From: Scardovia wiggsiae F0424
GTDB lineage: Bacteria; Actinomycetota; Actinomycetes; Actinomycetales; Bifidobacteriaceae
Direction of reading: 5' to 3'
Assembly: GCF_000269605.1 (NCBI RefSeq)
Contig: NZ_AKCI01000001.1
Span: 62,001 to 126,000 of the forward strand
Length of the DNA: 64,000 bases
A model generated the notes under the pieces. It was not told the origin of the DNA. It did not search any database and saw only the letters and a list, made by a program, of their open reading frames with translations. The position numbers and the translations under genes are program-made. Positions 1-10,636 of this stretch are shown in pieces (within the stretch, counting starts at the first letter, position 1; each line of letters starts with the position of its first letter).

Positions 1-1
1 G

Positions 2-421
2 GGCTTCAGCGTTATCGCAGATAAATGGCATCGCCCGACTGACGTTATTATGGCGGTATTCCTTGTAACCGGGCTGGCATTGCTTACTCTCGCTTTTACG
101 CGCGGTACTGGCATGGACATGCCCGGCAGGCGGACGGCATCTGCCAGTATCCAGATATGTGCAACGGTTATGGTCACGGCGGGGGCCATGATGCTTGCCT
201 ACGCAGCATACATGGTATGGCAGCTGTGGGATTATATCCTTTTCCAGCCGGTCGGCTTTACTGTACAGATAAATATTACGGCTATTTTTGCGATCTGCGG
301 ATGTGCGCTGATATCTTTCGGTGTCCTGTCTGCACTGCGTCAGGCGACAGCTTCCCCGCTGTCCCGTGCGGGGATGGTAGGCGCGCCTCCGGCTCCACCG
401 TCTTCGCCATGGTACAGATAA
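2..421 (+). CDS. C-terminal part of a PAP2-family membrane phosphatase (5' truncated by window edge)
   Basis: The reading frame is open from the first bases of the window, so the gene starts upstream. The residues just before the first internal Met read AxxWHRPTDV, which resembles the last PAP2 phosphatase motif (SRxxxxxHxxxD) as it appears in actinobacterial lipid phosphatases. After this come at least three hydrophobic segments (window residues about 17-35, 53-77 and 86-103) and a short Pro/Ala-rich tail. The family dephosphorylates lipid phosphates such as undecaprenyl pyrophosphate at the membrane. Only the end of the domain is visible, so substrate and exact family remain uncertain. A start at the internal ATG at position 50 is less likely because it would cut the motif. 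Confidence 0.55.
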   Translation, partial: GFSVIADKWHRPTDVIMAVFLVTGLALLTLAFTRGTGMDMPGRRTASASIQICATVMVTAGAMMLAYAAYMVWQLWDYILFQPVGFTVQINITAIFAICGCALISFGVLSALRQATASPLSRAGMVGAPPAPPSSPWYR

Positions 422-577
422 GGCTATAGGAATAAGATAAAGCCAAGCGAACCGAGGCAGCCGGATTGTATGCCGGTTTGCGGGGTACCCCGGTACCTGT
501 CACGCCGTTCTTGTCGATATATGTGTTATAGTACTTTTCAGTAAGTGTGGTGTTACAGTGCCGTGAAAGGGGTCTGG

Positions 578-3547
578 ATGGCAGGGAACAAGCTTGTGAT
601 TGTGGAGTCGCCGACAAAAGCACGCAAAATTGGCGGGTATCTTGGCGACGGCTATACGGTTATGGCATCGGTGGGGCACATCCGGGACCTTGCACAGCCG
701 TCTGAAGTCCCTGCAGCAGATAAGGAAAAATACGGCAAGTTTGGTGTAGATGTTGATGACGGGTTCCTGCCGTACTATGTTGTCGGCCAGGATAAGAAGA
801 AGACAGTCACCCAGCTGCGCAAAGCCCTGAAAGATGCTGATGAATTATATCTGGCAACTGATGAGGACCGCGAGGGGGAGGCGATTGCCTGGCATCTGGT
901 ACAGACCCTGAAGCCGAAAGTACCTGTTAAGCGTATGGTTTTCCATGAGATCACAAAGAGTGCCATTGAAGACTCGCTGGAAAAAACCCGTGATGTTGAT
1001 CTGAACATGGTTGATGCCCAGGAAACCAGAAGGGTGCTTGACCGCCTGTACGGCTATGAGTTGTCGCCTGTGCTGTGGCGCAAGGTCAAAACAGGACTTT
1101 CTGCGGGACGCGTGCAGTCTGTGGCTACGCGGCTGATAGTTGAGCGTGAGCGTGAGCGTATGGCGTTTGTCCGGACACCGTACTGGGATGTTATCGCTAC
1201 AGTGGCTGTAGGCAACGGTGTCGGCAGGGATTCTGAGGGGAATGCAGTGCCCGGCGATAATGCCGTTGATACGTCGTTCAATACGCGCCTGGTGTCATTA
1301 GGCGGGCGGCGTATTGCCGGGTCAAAAGATTTTGGCAGTGATGGGAAACCTTCGCAGGCAATGGCGAAGGATAATGCCATGGTATTAAGCGAGGCTGATG
1401 CGCAGCGCATTGCTGATGCTGTGCAGGGGCAGGATTTTACAGTTATATCTATGGAATCAAAGCCATACCGCCGCCGCCCTGTACCGCCGTTTACCACGTC
1501 AACTCTGCAGCAGGCTGCGGGCAACCGTCTCGGGATGTCATCGCGCAGCACTATGCGGGCTGCGCAGGGACTATATGAAAATGGGTATATCACATATATG
1601 CGTACGGATTCTGTCACATTATCGGGTGAAGCCATCCGTGCCGCCCGGCAGCAGGTCAGTGAAAAATGGGGGGACAAATACCTGTCGGAAAAGCCTAAGC
1701 AGTATGCTACAACTTCCGCCGGTGCCCAGGAGGCGCACGAGGCCATCCGCCCGTCAGGGGCACATTTCCGCAAGCCTGAGTCGCTTGAGGGGAAAGTGCC
1801 TGCGGAACAGCTGAAACTGTACCGCCTTATCTGGCAGCGTACCCTTGCTTCACAGATGGCTGATGCCACGGGGTCAACTGCCACAGTGAGGCTGAGTGCT
1901 GCTGCAGGGCTGGATGGGGAGGCTGTTTTTCAGGCTTCAGGAACAGTCATTGACTTCCTGGGGTTCCTGAGGGCTTATGGCGATGGCGGGCATAAAACAG
2001 GGGCTGGGAGCAGCGTCGGGAGATCCGCCCAGGGGGCTTCTGCTTCTTCAGAAAGCCGTTCTGATGATAATGAAGTGCTGCCCATTATGGATACGGGTGA
2101 TATCCTCCATGCCCTGGATGCGGAACCTTCCGGACACGAAACGCAGCCGCCGGCGCGGTACACAGAAGCATCGCTGGTGAAGACCCTTGAGGCGAAAGAG
2201 ATCGGACGCCCTTCCACGTATGCAAGCATTATTTCTACAATTATTGACCGCGGATATGTGTATGAGAGGGGGCGGGCGCTGATCCCTTCATGGCTGGCTT
2301 TTGCTGTGACAAAACTGCTCGAACAGAATTTCCCGCAGTACGTTGATTATGAGTTCACTGCACACATGGAAAACGGGCTGGACGCTATTGCGCAGGGAGG
2401 GCAGTCCGGTAAGGAATGGCTGGCTGATTTCTATTTCGGCAGCGGATCCGGATCAGCCAGGAATGCCCGGGAAGCCAGTGAAGGCTTGCAGAAACAGGTA
2501 GCACAGCTGGGTGATATTGATGCCCGGGAGATCAATACTATTGTGATTGGGGACGGGCTCCAGGTACGCGTCGGGCGGTATGGCCCATATCTCGAAGATA
2601 CGAAGGATGCTGATGCGGAAGGTAAGCCGAAGCGGGCGTCTTTGCCTGATACCATGGCTCCCGATGAACTGACCGTAGAGGCAGGGCATGACCTTATCAG
2701 CAGCGGTTCCTCCGGACCTCGTGAGCTTGGCACAGACCCTGAAACGGGAGGGACGGTCGAAGTCCGTTCCGGGCGCTTCGGGCCTTATGCGGCGCTGGTT
2801 GTTGAAGGCGAAGATAAGCCTAAAATGGCGTCGCTGTTTAAGACAATGTCCCCGGAGTCGGTCACTCTGGATGACGCCCTGAAACTGCTTCGGCTTCCGC
2901 GGGTCGTTGGTACTGTTGAAGAAACAGATCCCGGATCCGATGAGGCCAAAGAAGTTGAAGTCCTGGCGAATAATGGGCGGTATGGCCCGTATCTGTCGAA
3001 AACCCTTCCGGGCGGAAAAACGGAGACCCGCTCCCTTGCCAGCGAGGATGATATTTTTACAGTTGATATTGATAAGGCGAAAGAGCTGTTTGCGCAGTCC
3101 AAATACGGGCGCCGTACACGGGGTGCCACGAAGCCTCCGCTCCGCGAGCTGGGTACTGATCCGGAAAATGGTAAGGCCGTAACGATCAAAGACGGGTTTT
3201 ACGGTGTTTATATTACGGATGGGGAAACGAACCGGACCCTTCCCAAACAGTATACAGCAGAATCGATCGAGCCTGAAGAGGCTTTCAGGCTTCTTGCGGA
3301 AAAGCGTGCTGCGGGGCCGTCAAAACGGCGCGGCAGGAAACGCGGCACTGCGAAATCCGGTTCCGGCCCGCGTGCGGTGAAGGCGAAGGCCGGTTCTTCT
3401 GCACGTGCCGCGAGGGCCGGAAGGTCTTCGGGCGTGAAATCAGGCAGGAGTTTGGCTGCCGCCGCGCAAAGCGCCTCGTCCGTAAAGGCTACTGCGGCTG
3501 ATGCGTCCGGTGTATCCGGGCGGAGCACAGCGGGGAGACGGACATGA
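578..3547 (+). CDS. topA: DNA topoisomerase I (type IA)
   Basis: 989 aa. Type IA topoisomerase that relaxes negative supercoils by transient single-strand cleavage. The N-terminus [14 protein letters not shown] opens the TOPRIM domain, and the acidic DxDxEGE-like stretch [14 protein letters not shown] follows. The catalytic tyrosine is Tyr340 in [10 protein letters not shown]. The C-terminal part carries several GRYGPY/GRFGPY repeats (topoisomerase C-terminal repeat) instead of zinc fingers, and ends in a basic Lys/Ala/Arg/Ser tail, as is usual in actinobacteria. The ATG at 578 is preferred over an in-frame start 33 bases earlier because AAAGGGG lies 6 bases upstream of it. Its stop overlaps tmk in an ATGA. 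A Gly/Asp/Asn-rich insertion near residues 215-260 and a Ser-rich one near 475-500 are longer than I expect for the family. Confidence 0.97.
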   Translation: MAGNKLVIVESPTKARKIGGYLGDGYTVMASVGHIRDLAQPSEVPAADKEKYGKFGVDVDDGFLPYYVVGQDKKKTVTQLRKALKDADELYLATDEDREGEAIAWHLVQTLKPKVPVKRMVFHEITKSAIEDSLEKTRDVDLNMVDAQETRRVLDRLYGYELSPVLWRKVKTGLSAGRVQSVATRLIVERERERMAFVRTPYWDVIATVAVGNGVGRDSEGNAVPGDNAVDTSFNTRLVSLGGRRIAGSKDFGSDGKPSQAMAKDNAMVLSEADAQRIADAVQGQDFTVISMESKPYRRRPVPPFTTSTLQQAAGNRLGMSSRSTMRAAQGLYENGYITYMRTDSVTLSGEAIRAARQQVSEKWGDKYLSEKPKQYATTSAGAQEAHEAIRPSGAHFRKPESLEGKVPAEQLKLYRLIWQRTLASQMADATGSTATVRLSAAAGLDGEAVFQASGTVIDFLGFLRAYGDGGHKTGAGSSVGRSAQGASASSESRSDDNEVLPIMDTGDILHALDAEPSGHETQPPARYTEASLVKTLEAKEIGRPSTYASIISTIIDRGYVYERGRALIPSWLAFAVTKLLEQNFPQYVDYEFTAHMENGLDAIAQGGQSGKEWLADFYFGSGSGSARNAREASEGLQKQVAQLGDIDAREINTIVIGDGLQVRVGRYGPYLEDTKDADAEGKPKRASLPDTMAPDELTVEAGHDLISSGSSGPRELGTDPETGGTVEVRSGRFGPYAALVVEGEDKPKMASLFKTMSPESVTLDDALKLLRLPRVVGTVEETDPGSDEAKEVEVLANNGRYGPYLSKTLPGGKTETRSLASEDDIFTVDIDKAKELFAQSKYGRRTRGATKPPLRELGTDPENGKAVTIKDGFYGVYITDGETNRTLPKQYTAESIEPEEAFRLLAEKRAAGPSKRRGRKRGTAKSGSGPRAVKAKAGSSARAARAGRSSGVKSGRSLAAAAQSASSVKATAADASGVSGRSTAGRRT

Positions 3548-4284
3548 GCCCGGGGAGTGCAGGGGATATGGGAAGCCTGGGAAGGCAGCCTGCACAGCCG
3601 GAGTACCCGGGGTACTTTATTTCTTTTGAAGGTGTGGATGGCGTTGGGAAGTCAACGCAGGTAAGGCGCCTGGAAAGGTATCTCGGATCCGCGGGATACG
3701 ATGTGCTGGTGACCCGGGAACCGGGAGGCACCGCGATAGGTGAGCAGATCCGCGGCATACTCCTTCATGGTGAAGATGAATCGCCGCGGACCGAGGCACT
3801 GCTGTATGCAGCATCCCGCGCACAGCATGTTGCGCAGAAGATCCGTCCCGCGCTGGATGATGGCTGTATGGTGATAAGCGACCGCTATATTGACAGTTCG
3901 CTGGCGTACCAGGCGGGCGGGCGTAAGCTGGCCCTGGAAGACGTCCGTTCTATTAATGCATGGGCAACAGGGGATCTGTGGCCTGTACGTACATATCTGC
4001 TGGATATGAGTTTTGAAGATTCAAAGAAAAGGCTTTCAGGGGAGCCTGACCGGCTGGAGTCTTCAGGCTCCGGGTTCTTTGAACGTACCAGGCGGGCATT
4101 CCTGTCCCTGGCTGAGGATGAACCGGACAGGTTTATGGTGGTTGACGCTTCAATGCCTGCAGATATTGTGTGGGAAGTTATCCAGGCGGATATTGATGCG
4201 CTGCTTGGCGGCAGCGTAACAGGCAAAAATGCACTGAAAGGGGATGCTCAGGTTGAGACAGGAAGAGATGGGGCAGGAAGATGA
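3544..4284 (+). CDS. tmk: thymidylate kinase
   Basis: 246 aa. Phosphorylates dTMP to dTDP for DNA synthesis. It shows the P-loop [11 protein letters not shown], the TREPGGT motif and the [11 protein letters not shown] motif of dTMP kinases. The start overlaps the topA stop (ATGA), and its own stop overlaps holB in the same way, so the three genes are probably translationally coupled. About 25 residues precede the kinase core, and the C-terminus has a short Gly/Asp-rich tail. An internal Met at residue 9 is possible but has no better ribosome binding site. Confidence 0.95.
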   Translation: MSPGSAGDMGSLGRQPAQPEYPGYFISFEGVDGVGKSTQVRRLERYLGSAGYDVLVTREPGGTAIGEQIRGILLHGEDESPRTEALLYAASRAQHVAQKIRPALDDGCMVISDRYIDSSLAYQAGGRKLALEDVRSINAWATGDLWPVRTYLLDMSFEDSKKRLSGEPDRLESSGSGFFERTRRAFLSLAEDEPDRFMVVDASMPADIVWEVIQADIDALLGGSVTGKNALKGDAQVETGRDGAGR

Positions 4285-5576
4285 GTGTCTGGGACTCCAT
4301 CATCGGGCAGCAGCCGACTGTGGACCTGCTGAGCCGCCTTGCAGGCGCACCGCAGTCGTGGGAGGGCGGCGATAAGGAAAGCCTTCACAGCGGTAGCAAG
4401 GATATTTCTGATCAGGGGATTTCTCAGGAGGAATCTAAGGAGGGGGACAGGGACGGCTTTAAGGGAGACGCTGGGGAAAGCGTGAGGGGAACCTTGAGAA
4501 GAGGAAGGATCGCGCAGTCGTGGCTGATATGCGGGGCGCCCGGATCCGGCCGCTCCCGGGTTGCGCGTGCATTTGCGGCTGCCCTTGAATGCCCCCGGCA
4601 TGGCTGCGGAGAGTGCGCTGTCTGCAGGCAGGTCATGCGGGATGAGCATCCTGATGTTACCGTGCTTGCAACAGACCGTGTAACTATATCAATCGATGAA
4701 GTGCGCAAACTTGTTGCAGATTCTGAGCAGATGCCTTCCACAACACCCTGGCGCATCATTATTATTGAAGATGTTGACAGGATGCTTGAACGCACGACGA
4801 ATGTGCTGCTCAAAGAAGTCGAAGAACCGGCAGAGCGGACTATATGGCTGTTATGCGCCCCAAGTTCGGAGGATGTCCTCCCTACCATACGCAGCCGGAC
4901 ACGCATAGTTAACCTGGCTGTGCCGCAGACTGCAGCGGTAGCCAAGTTCCTGCGAAGCACAGCTGGGGCTGATGAGGCGCTGGCAAAGCGGTGCGCCCGC
5001 CTGGCGCAAGGCCATATCGGCATTGCGCGCCTCTATGCAACAGACGACCAGGCGCTCGCGGACAGGGATGAGATCGTTGTAGGGGTGCTCGGGATGAGGC
5101 GCGCATCCGATGCCGTCCTCCTGGCCTCGTCAATGGTTGACAGTGCGCAGGGCCAGGCTAAAACCGGCGTTGACCGTGCCGTCGCCCAGGAGGAGGCAAA
5201 TTTCTGCGAAATTAATGGCCTTGCACCAGGCGACAAGATCCCGGCTGCCTTGAGGCCTGCTTTCAATGCTATTGGCAAAAAAGAGGATATCCGCCGCCGC
5301 ACTGTGCGGCTTTCGCGTGATGTGCTGGACCGTTTCCTGAATACTATTGCAAGCGTATACCGTGATATTTCTGTCCTGCAGAATAATGCTGAGGATACTG
5401 CAGGGATCGTCAACCTTGAGAACCGCACTGCTATTGCCGATATGTCCGCGCGGATATCCCGCGCCCGTACTGTAGCAAATCTCCATGCTATTGATGCTGC
5501 GCGCCGCCGTCTGCTCCACAACGGTTCCCAGCAGCTTGTCCTTGAATCCCTGCTGGCCTCCCTGGTTGTTTACTGA
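4281..5576 (+). CDS. holB: DNA polymerase III delta' subunit (clamp loader)
   Basis: 431 aa. Clamp-loader subunit related to DnaX. It starts [17 protein letters not shown], typical of actinobacterial HolB. The P-loop reads GAPGSGRS, with Arg where an active ATPase would have Lys, which fits the non-hydrolysing delta' subunit. A four-Cys zinc module ([12 protein letters not shown]) follows, then the SIDEVRKL segment and the IIIEDVDRM Walker B region with the SRTR arginine finger near residue 212. Between the first helix and the P-loop there is a roughly 50-residue polar insertion rich in Gly, Asp, Glu and Ser (about residues 27-77). It overlaps tmk by ATGA. The first palindromic repeat of this window lies 71 bases after its stop. 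Confidence 0.93.
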   Translation: MSVWDSIIGQQPTVDLLSRLAGAPQSWEGGDKESLHSGSKDISDQGISQEESKEGDRDGFKGDAGESVRGTLRRGRIAQSWLICGAPGSGRSRVARAFAAALECPRHGCGECAVCRQVMRDEHPDVTVLATDRVTISIDEVRKLVADSEQMPSTTPWRIIIIEDVDRMLERTTNVLLKEVEEPAERTIWLLCAPSSEDVLPTIRSRTRIVNLAVPQTAAVAKFLRSTAGADEALAKRCARLAQGHIGIARLYATDDQALADRDEIVVGVLGMRRASDAVLLASSMVDSAQGQAKTGVDRAVAQEEANFCEINGLAPGDKIPAALRPAFNAIGKKEDIRRRTVRLSRDVLDRFLNTIASVYRDISVLQNNAEDTAGIVNLENRTAIADMSARISRARTVANLHAIDAARRRLLHNGSQQLVLESLLASLVVY

Positions 5577-5647
5577 TTATCCGTATATCGTGCGTCCTGT
5601 ATCACACAGTTTGTTATAACACGGCAATCTGCATGACTGCGCAGCTG

Positions 5648-5731
5648 CTGGTGGTAAAACACGCAGATACAGAAATGGAAATTGTGGAAAACGCCGGAAC
5701 TGTATTTTGTATCTGCGTGTTTTACCACCAG
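5648..5731. repeat. 84-bp palindromic repeat element, copy A (inverted orientation)
   Basis: One of three 84-bp copies in the window. Each has 24-bp inverted ends starting CTGGTGGTAAAACACG and a 36-bp centre. Here the ends pair perfectly. The centre matches the other two copies only when reverse-complemented, so this copy is inverted relative to them. It lies between holB and the PEBP gene and has no U-tract, so it is not a plain terminator. It resembles a MITE or REP-like element. No clear target-site duplication is visible. Confidence 0.85.
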
Positions 5732-5908
5732 CATTAGTTTCCCCTGCTGCACGTCACCTTTTGTGTGTCAGGATTTGTGCGTTAGAATGGGGAAGATAAG
5801 GAAGCGGTGGGTCCGCCCGAACAGCGGGGTGGCCGCTGAACATGCGGTTAAACTGTACAATACCACCCCCCATCGCAGCCTCCAGCCCTGGCCATAAAGG
5901 AGTATCCA
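5732..5908 (+). promoter_or_regulatory. intergenic stretch with a possible promoter for the PEBP gene
   Basis: TTGTGT (about 5760-5765) and TAGAAT (about 5782-5787) are separated by 16 bases and could form a sigma70-type promoter. The gene follows about 120 bases later. The leader is GC-rich with several CCGC/GCGG segments, but I could not fold a known riboswitch in it. Nothing else is supported here. Confidence 0.35.
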
Positions 5909-6460
5909 ATGAAAGTTTCTGCCGATTTTACAACGATCCCTGATGCGTACGCCAAACATGCGCCTGAGGAGAACCTGACCGGTGGTGTCCCGGTGGTGTC
6001 ATTCCCCTTCTATATCAGCGATATTGCCCCTCAGGCCCGGTATGTGCACTGGGAATTCGTTGATGATGATGCGATCCCGGTTTCCGGTTTCCAGTGGATA
6101 CACTGGTCTGTGGCGAACCTTCCCCTTGATGCGCTGATGTATGATTTCAATGATTCCCGCGCGCTGCAGATCCCGGAAGATTTTTCCCGGCAGCTCCCCG
6201 CGCTGATCCCCGAAGCTGTGCAGGGGCGTAATTCTGCGGCTTCACCTATGGCCGGCGTTAAGGACCCTGCAGTCAGCCAGCGGTATAACGGCCCCCAGCC
6301 TCCGGATAAACAGCATGACTATATGCTTGCCGTTTATGCTACGTCCCGCCCTTTGCAGGGGCTCCGTGAAGGGTTCTGGCTTAATGAGCTGCGCAATGGG
6401 CTGCGCAAAAGCAGTGATGTGGTGGATTCTGCGGTAATCTGGCTGGCGGGCGAGGCGTAA
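5909..6460 (+). CDS. YbhB/YbcL-family PEBP-like protein
   Basis: 183 aa. Member of the phosphatidylethanolamine-binding protein (PEBP/RKIP) fold. Visible hallmarks are the VDDDAIPVSGFQWIHWSVANLP segment with its conserved Asp, Pro and His residues, and the later YNGPQPPDKQHDYM segment that completes the anion pocket. There is no signal peptide, so it is cytoplasmic. Bacterial members have no well-established substrate. The start has the ribosome site AAGGAG 7 bases upstream. It appears monocistronic, preceded by a repeat element and followed by a 316-base gap. Confidence 0.88.
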   Translation: MKVSADFTTIPDAYAKHAPEENLTGGVPVVSFPFYISDIAPQARYVHWEFVDDDAIPVSGFQWIHWSVANLPLDALMYDFNDSRALQIPEDFSRQLPALIPEAVQGRNSAASPMAGVKDPAVSQRYNGPQPPDKQHDYMLAVYATSRPLQGLREGFWLNELRNGLRKSSDVVDSAVIWLAGEA

Positions 6461-6776
6461 GGCACTAAGTGCAGGGGTGGATTTCTGCGCATCTTCACAT
6501 CTGTGCCCTTTCATATCTATGCGCCCTCCGCATCCATTGTGTCATCCATTCGTCCGCACAGTGGACGCTGTCCGTCACAGTCCGTGCGTTATAGGAGGCT
6601 TATGCGGTATAGTTCGTAAAAGGATATGCGGATCTAGCATAAAGGCTCCTCCTGTGGGGGAGCCCGCTGCATGCATATACAATACGCACCCGTAATGCAT
6701 ACCGTACGCATAGTACGCATACACGATCACGACCAGGGGATCACGGGGGAGACCCGGTACCCGGATAAGGAGGACA
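6461..6776. other. 316-bp gene-free stretch with a strong hairpin
   Basis: No credible gene. A 9-bp stem with a 3-base loop (GGCTCCTCC / GGGGGAGCC, 6644-6664) is the main structure. It lacks a U-tract on the plus strand but would have TTT on the minus strand. The rest contains alternating CGTACGCAT-like segments. The promoter for the downstream dipeptidase is presumably here, but I cannot place it. Confidence 0.4.
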
Positions 6777-8315
6777 ATGGCCTGCACCACTATACTTGTC
6801 GGCAAGAATGCCAGTTACGACGGCTCAACAATGATCGCCCGCAATGAGGACTCGCCTAACGGCGAGTTCACCCCAAAAGAGTTTGTCGTAGTGAATCCTG
6901 AAGAGCAGCCCCGGCATTACCGTTCGGTGATCAGCCATGTGGAGATCGACCTTCCGGATGATCCGCTGCGGTATACTGCTGTCCCTGATTCCCTGCGCAA
7001 AATCGGTATCTGGGGATCTCACGGGGTCAATGAATGCAATGTAGCTATCAGCAATACGGAAACTATTACGACGAATGAACGCGTGCTTGGGGCAGACCCG
7101 CTTGTTGAGCTGCAGAAAGCAGCCGGCAGGGAAGGCGAGGCGGATTACAGGCCTGAGATACCCGGCGGCATCGGTGAGGAAGATATCCTCACCCTCGTTT
7201 TGCCGTATGCCCATACTGCCCGCGAGGGTGTGAAACGGTATGGCGAGATCCTGCGCGATTACGGTACTTATGAGATGAACGGTATTGCGATCAGTGATGT
7301 TGATGAGATCTGGTGGGTGGAAACTGTCGGCGGGCATCACTGGATGGCGCGGCGCGTGCCGGATGACTGCTATGTGACTATGCCGAACCAGCTGGGCATT
7401 GATGAGTTCGATTTTGATGATGCTTTTGGCGATCAGGAAGAGTTTATGTGCTCAGATGACCTGCTGGATTTTGTGCGCAGCAACCATCTGGATCTGTCTG
7501 TGGAACAGGGCTCGCTGTTCAACCCGCGCTGGGCGTTCGGATCCCATTCCGATGCCGACCATGTGTACAATACTCCGCGGGCATGGTATATCCAGCGCTG
7601 CTTCAACCCTCTGGATGCTTCATGGGATGGGGAAGATGCTGATTTTACCCCGCGCAGTGACGACATCCCATGGTGCCGCCAGCCTGAACGCAGGATCACT
7701 GTTGAAGACGTCAAGTATGCGCTGAGCTCGCATTTCCAGGGGACTGCTTTTGATCCTTATGGAAAGCTGGGCACCGAGGCTACACGCACACAGTTCCGGC
7801 CTATCGGGATCAACCGCACGAACCATCTGTGTGTTATCCAGCTGCGGCCTTATGCCCCTGAAATTTCGCGGGCTATCCAGTGGACATGTTTCAGCTCCAA
7901 TGTGTTCAATGCGATGGTGCCGCTGTATACCAACATCACGGAATCCCCCGAATACTACCGTGGCGCGGGCGAGGCTCCGGATACGGGTAATTTCTATTGG
8001 GCGAACCGTATTATTGCAGCGCTTGCTGATGCGCAGTTCAACGATAATACGGCGAATATTGACCGGTATGTGGAGAAGCTTGGCGGGTTATCGCACAGGA
8101 TGATAGCCGATACGGATGCGCTGGTGGGGGAGCTTATCAGTTCCGGCGCTGTATCTGCTGATGATATGGCTGATGGAAAGGTCCATGAGATCCTGAATAA
8201 GGCGAATGAGGATTTCTCCCATATCGTCAAAACAGAAACTGATGATCTGCTTGCTAAGGTGCTGTACACAACGAGTATGGGCATGAAGAACGGTTTCCAC
8301 CTGTCGGACCATTAA
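6777..8315 (+). CDS. pepD: C69-family dipeptidase (PepD-like)
   Basis: 512 aa. Ntn-hydrolase dipeptidase of MEROPS family C69, which cleaves a broad range of dipeptides in the cytoplasm. The N-terminus MACTTILVGKNASYDGST is diagnostic: Cys3 is the candidate nucleophile exposed after processing. The RNEDSPNGEF stretch and the SWGSHGVNECNV-like region also fit the lactobacillar and bifidobacterial PepD group. Length is usual for the family. The start is set by AAGGAGG 5 bases upstream of the ATG at 6777. There is no signal peptide. It stands alone, 168 bases before fhs. Confidence 0.93.
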   Translation: MACTTILVGKNASYDGSTMIARNEDSPNGEFTPKEFVVVNPEEQPRHYRSVISHVEIDLPDDPLRYTAVPDSLRKIGIWGSHGVNECNVAISNTETITTNERVLGADPLVELQKAAGREGEADYRPEIPGGIGEEDILTLVLPYAHTAREGVKRYGEILRDYGTYEMNGIAISDVDEIWWVETVGGHHWMARRVPDDCYVTMPNQLGIDEFDFDDAFGDQEEFMCSDDLLDFVRSNHLDLSVEQGSLFNPRWAFGSHSDADHVYNTPRAWYIQRCFNPLDASWDGEDADFTPRSDDIPWCRQPERRITVEDVKYALSSHFQGTAFDPYGKLGTEATRTQFRPIGINRTNHLCVIQLRPYAPEISRAIQWTCFSSNVFNAMVPLYTNITESPEYYRGAGEAPDTGNFYWANRIIAALADAQFNDNTANIDRYVEKLGGLSHRMIADTDALVGELISSGAVSADDMADGKVHEILNKANEDFSHIVKTETDDLLAKVLYTTSMGMKNGFHLSDH

Positions 8316-8483
8316 ATCCGCTGAAGGCCGGTGTGCCGGCTGATGCTGGAGGCACTGAAAGAGCTAAGGCGTGTCTGGCCTGACAGGATTGCCGGAGATG
8401 CCGTTGTGATGGATGCGTTAAAATCTGGAGGCATTTAGGGATGCCGGGAATGTTCCGGGCGCTGGAAACGTTAAGGAGTGAAA

Positions 8484-10343
8484 ATGGCTGTATCAGATAT
8501 GGGGCAGGAACGGATGGATCCGCTTGGCACCGGGACAGATCCGTTAAGTGAGCTGTTGGATGCCGGGGTAAAACTGTCAGGTACTGTAGCGGATCCATTG
8601 GATACGCCCGCTTATAGGGCCATCTTTTCCAGCTTCCCTGATTTCGCGCGCTTTGTCGTTCCATACGGGCAGCTGGGGAAAATCGATGCTTTCGGGTACC
8701 TGGATTTTCTGCGTTCGTCAGACGGGCATGGCCTCCCGCGCAAACGCAAGCACGGCAAAGTCATCCTTGTAACCGCAGACACCCCGCTGAAAGCTTCGCG
8801 CGGTGAAGGCAAGACAACGGCTACTATTGCGCTGATTGATGCACTGCGTGCGCGCGGCGTAGATGCAGCAGCCGTACTGCGGCAGCCAAGTATGGGCATT
8901 ACGGCAGCGGGGTCCAAAGGCGGGGCATCGGGCGGCGGCAAGGCGAGCCTTTCCCATGCGGAACTCGCTGATTGGGGTCTGACGGGGGAAATGGCGCGCA
9001 TCGCTGATGCGCAGAACCTCCTTGTGGCATTCTGCGAGAAGGCAGTGGACGATGGTGTGCTTGATACAGTGATGATCCCGCGCGTATCAGAGACACCGTC
9101 ACGCTCACTGCGCAGCATTGCGGTTGATAGCGGGAAGCTCCCCGAGCGTACGGTCATTACACCTGCGAGCGAGCTCATGCAGATCGTAGTACTCTCGCGC
9201 AGCGAGAGTGAGCTGAAAACCCGCATCCGCGCCATGCTTGGCGGAGCCAGGGACGGCATTCCCGTGCAGGTGGGGGATTTCGTGGATGCGGACCGCATAG
9301 TGCGTGTAATCGGGAATGCCGTCCAGCCAGCCTCCATGGAGACGGCACAGGGCAGCCCCGTGTATGTGCACTGCGGCCCGTTTGCTAACGTATCGCTGGG
9401 TATCCCGGGGCTGGCTGCCGTTGACCTGGCGTGCGCACTGCATGATGTGGTTGTTGTGGAGGCTGGCTATGGCGCGGATGCCGGTGCCCAGAAGTGGCTT
9501 GATATAGCTGCGCGTGAGTACGGCGCACCATGGCCTTCTGCCGCAGTGGTGGTTACGCGCGCAACTACATGGCGTGATGATCCCGCGCTCCAGTGGCGTT
9601 ACCCGTTCCACGTCAGCCGTCTTGAATCCTTAGGTATCCCTGCTTTCCCTCTGATCAATCTGTGGGATGGCGAGGATGGCGAGGTTCCTGCCCTTCGTGA
9701 AACGGTGTCAGCTCTTCATTTCCGTGACCCCATAATCGGCAACCTGTTCCGCGATGGGGGCGAGGGGATAGAATCCCAGCTTGGCGTTTTCCTTGATGCT
9801 CTTGCGGTCCCGGGTGATCCGGCTCAATCGGTCCGATCTGTTCAGCCCGCCAACAGCCAAGCGCAGAATAACTCTCAGCCTGCGGAGATTTTCCCGTCTC
9901 CTGAGCCGTCTTCTAAACTGTCTCCATCTTCCGGGCTTTCCGAGGCATCTAAGTTTTCTGGGAATTCCCAGCCCTCCGAGCCCTCCATCCCTTCCCGGCT
10001 TTCTGCTCCCGGCCGTTCCAGCCGCAAAGGCATACCGCTGCTGGACAATCTCCGCTGGATTATTTCCCATGCCTACGGTGTCCCTGCAGGACGGGTGATC
10101 CTTAAGGATGGTTTTGAAGATTCCCTTGAATCTGCGCGCAGCTTGTGCAATCAGGCTGGTATCTCTATTGATGACCTTGCGGTGTGTGCGGTGAAATCTC
10201 CTGCCACGATGACCGACGATGATTCCCTCCCTGAGGATCAGCGGACAGTCACCCTCAAAAAAGTAACTGTGAATATGGGCGCCGGTATTGTAAGTGTTAA
10301 CCTCACTACTTCGCTTACCACTCCTATGCCCAAAATCGTGTAG
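8484..10343 (+). CDS. fhs: formate-tetrahydrofolate ligase with a Ser/Pro-rich insertion
   Basis: 619 aa. ATP-dependent ligation of formate to tetrahydrofolate in one-carbon metabolism. The ATP loop reads TPLKASRGEGKTTATIALI, with a two-residue insertion relative to the canonical TPxGEGKTT. The second motif is LRQPSMGITAAGSKGGASGGG, matching RxPSxGPxFGxKGGAAGGG of the family in its divergent bifidobacterial form. Between about residues 447 and 520 lies a linker very rich in Ser, Pro, Gln and Asn that splits the conserved C-terminal part. The conserved sequence resumes at LLDNLRWIISHAYG and ends MGAGIVSVNLTTSLTTPMPKIV. The ATG at 8484 has AAGGAG 5 bases upstream. An in-frame GTG two codons earlier lies in the ribosome site itself. 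Confidence 0.85.
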   Translation: MAVSDMGQERMDPLGTGTDPLSELLDAGVKLSGTVADPLDTPAYRAIFSSFPDFARFVVPYGQLGKIDAFGYLDFLRSSDGHGLPRKRKHGKVILVTADTPLKASRGEGKTTATIALIDALRARGVDAAAVLRQPSMGITAAGSKGGASGGGKASLSHAELADWGLTGEMARIADAQNLLVAFCEKAVDDGVLDTVMIPRVSETPSRSLRSIAVDSGKLPERTVITPASELMQIVVLSRSESELKTRIRAMLGGARDGIPVQVGDFVDADRIVRVIGNAVQPASMETAQGSPVYVHCGPFANVSLGIPGLAAVDLACALHDVVVVEAGYGADAGAQKWLDIAAREYGAPWPSAAVVVTRATTWRDDPALQWRYPFHVSRLESLGIPAFPLINLWDGEDGEVPALRETVSALHFRDPIIGNLFRDGGEGIESQLGVFLDALAVPGDPAQSVRSVQPANSQAQNNSQPAEIFPSPEPSSKLSPSSGLSEASKFSGNSQPSEPSIPSRLSAPGRSSRKGIPLLDNLRWIISHAYGVPAGRVILKDGFEDSLESARSLCNQAGISIDDLAVCAVKSPATMTDDDSLPEDQRTVTLKKVTVNMGAGIVSVNLTTSLTTPMPKIV

Positions 10344-10507
10344 TGCTTTCCGTCCGTAGCAATCCCGTTCGCGGTATGGCCCTGTCTTGGCGTATTCCGT
10401 CTGTGAGGCTGTACAACACGCACAACACGTGTGATTTTGCGTATGTCAGGATGTTGAGTATAGTAAGAATTCGGTTCTTGATTGAACCGCTGTGACTGTG
10501 TCACATT

Positions 10508-10581
10508 GCCCCTTTAGCTCAGCTGGCTAGAGCAGCGGACTCTTAATCCGCGTGTCCAGGGTTCGAGTCCCTGAGGGGGCA
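10508..10581 (+). tRNA. tRNA-Lys (anticodon CTT)
   Basis: 74 nt. Folds as a full cloverleaf: acceptor stem GCCCCTT/AGGGGGC, D arm GCTC/GAGC, anticodon stem GCGGA/TCCGC with loop CTCTTAA (anticodon CTT at 10542-10544), and T arm CAGGG/CCCTG. Discriminator base is A. CCA is not encoded. The downstream tail resembles that of the second tRNA-Lys at 32229. Confidence 0.97.
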
Positions 10582-10602
10582 CTTTGATAAGCTGTATGAA
10601 AT

Positions 10603-10636
10603 CCTTGGAAACGTTAGTGTTCCGGGGTTTTTCTTT
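10603..10636 (+). terminator. intrinsic terminator after tRNA-Lys(CTT)
   Basis: Stem CCTTGGAA / TTCCGGGG (10603-10610 with 10620-10627, including two G-U pairs), followed by TTTTTCTTTT. Confidence 0.75.

Noticed and set aside
5648-5731. The 84-bp palindrome as a transcription terminator
   Set aside because: There is no U-tract, and copies also lie upstream of promoters and between divergent genes.
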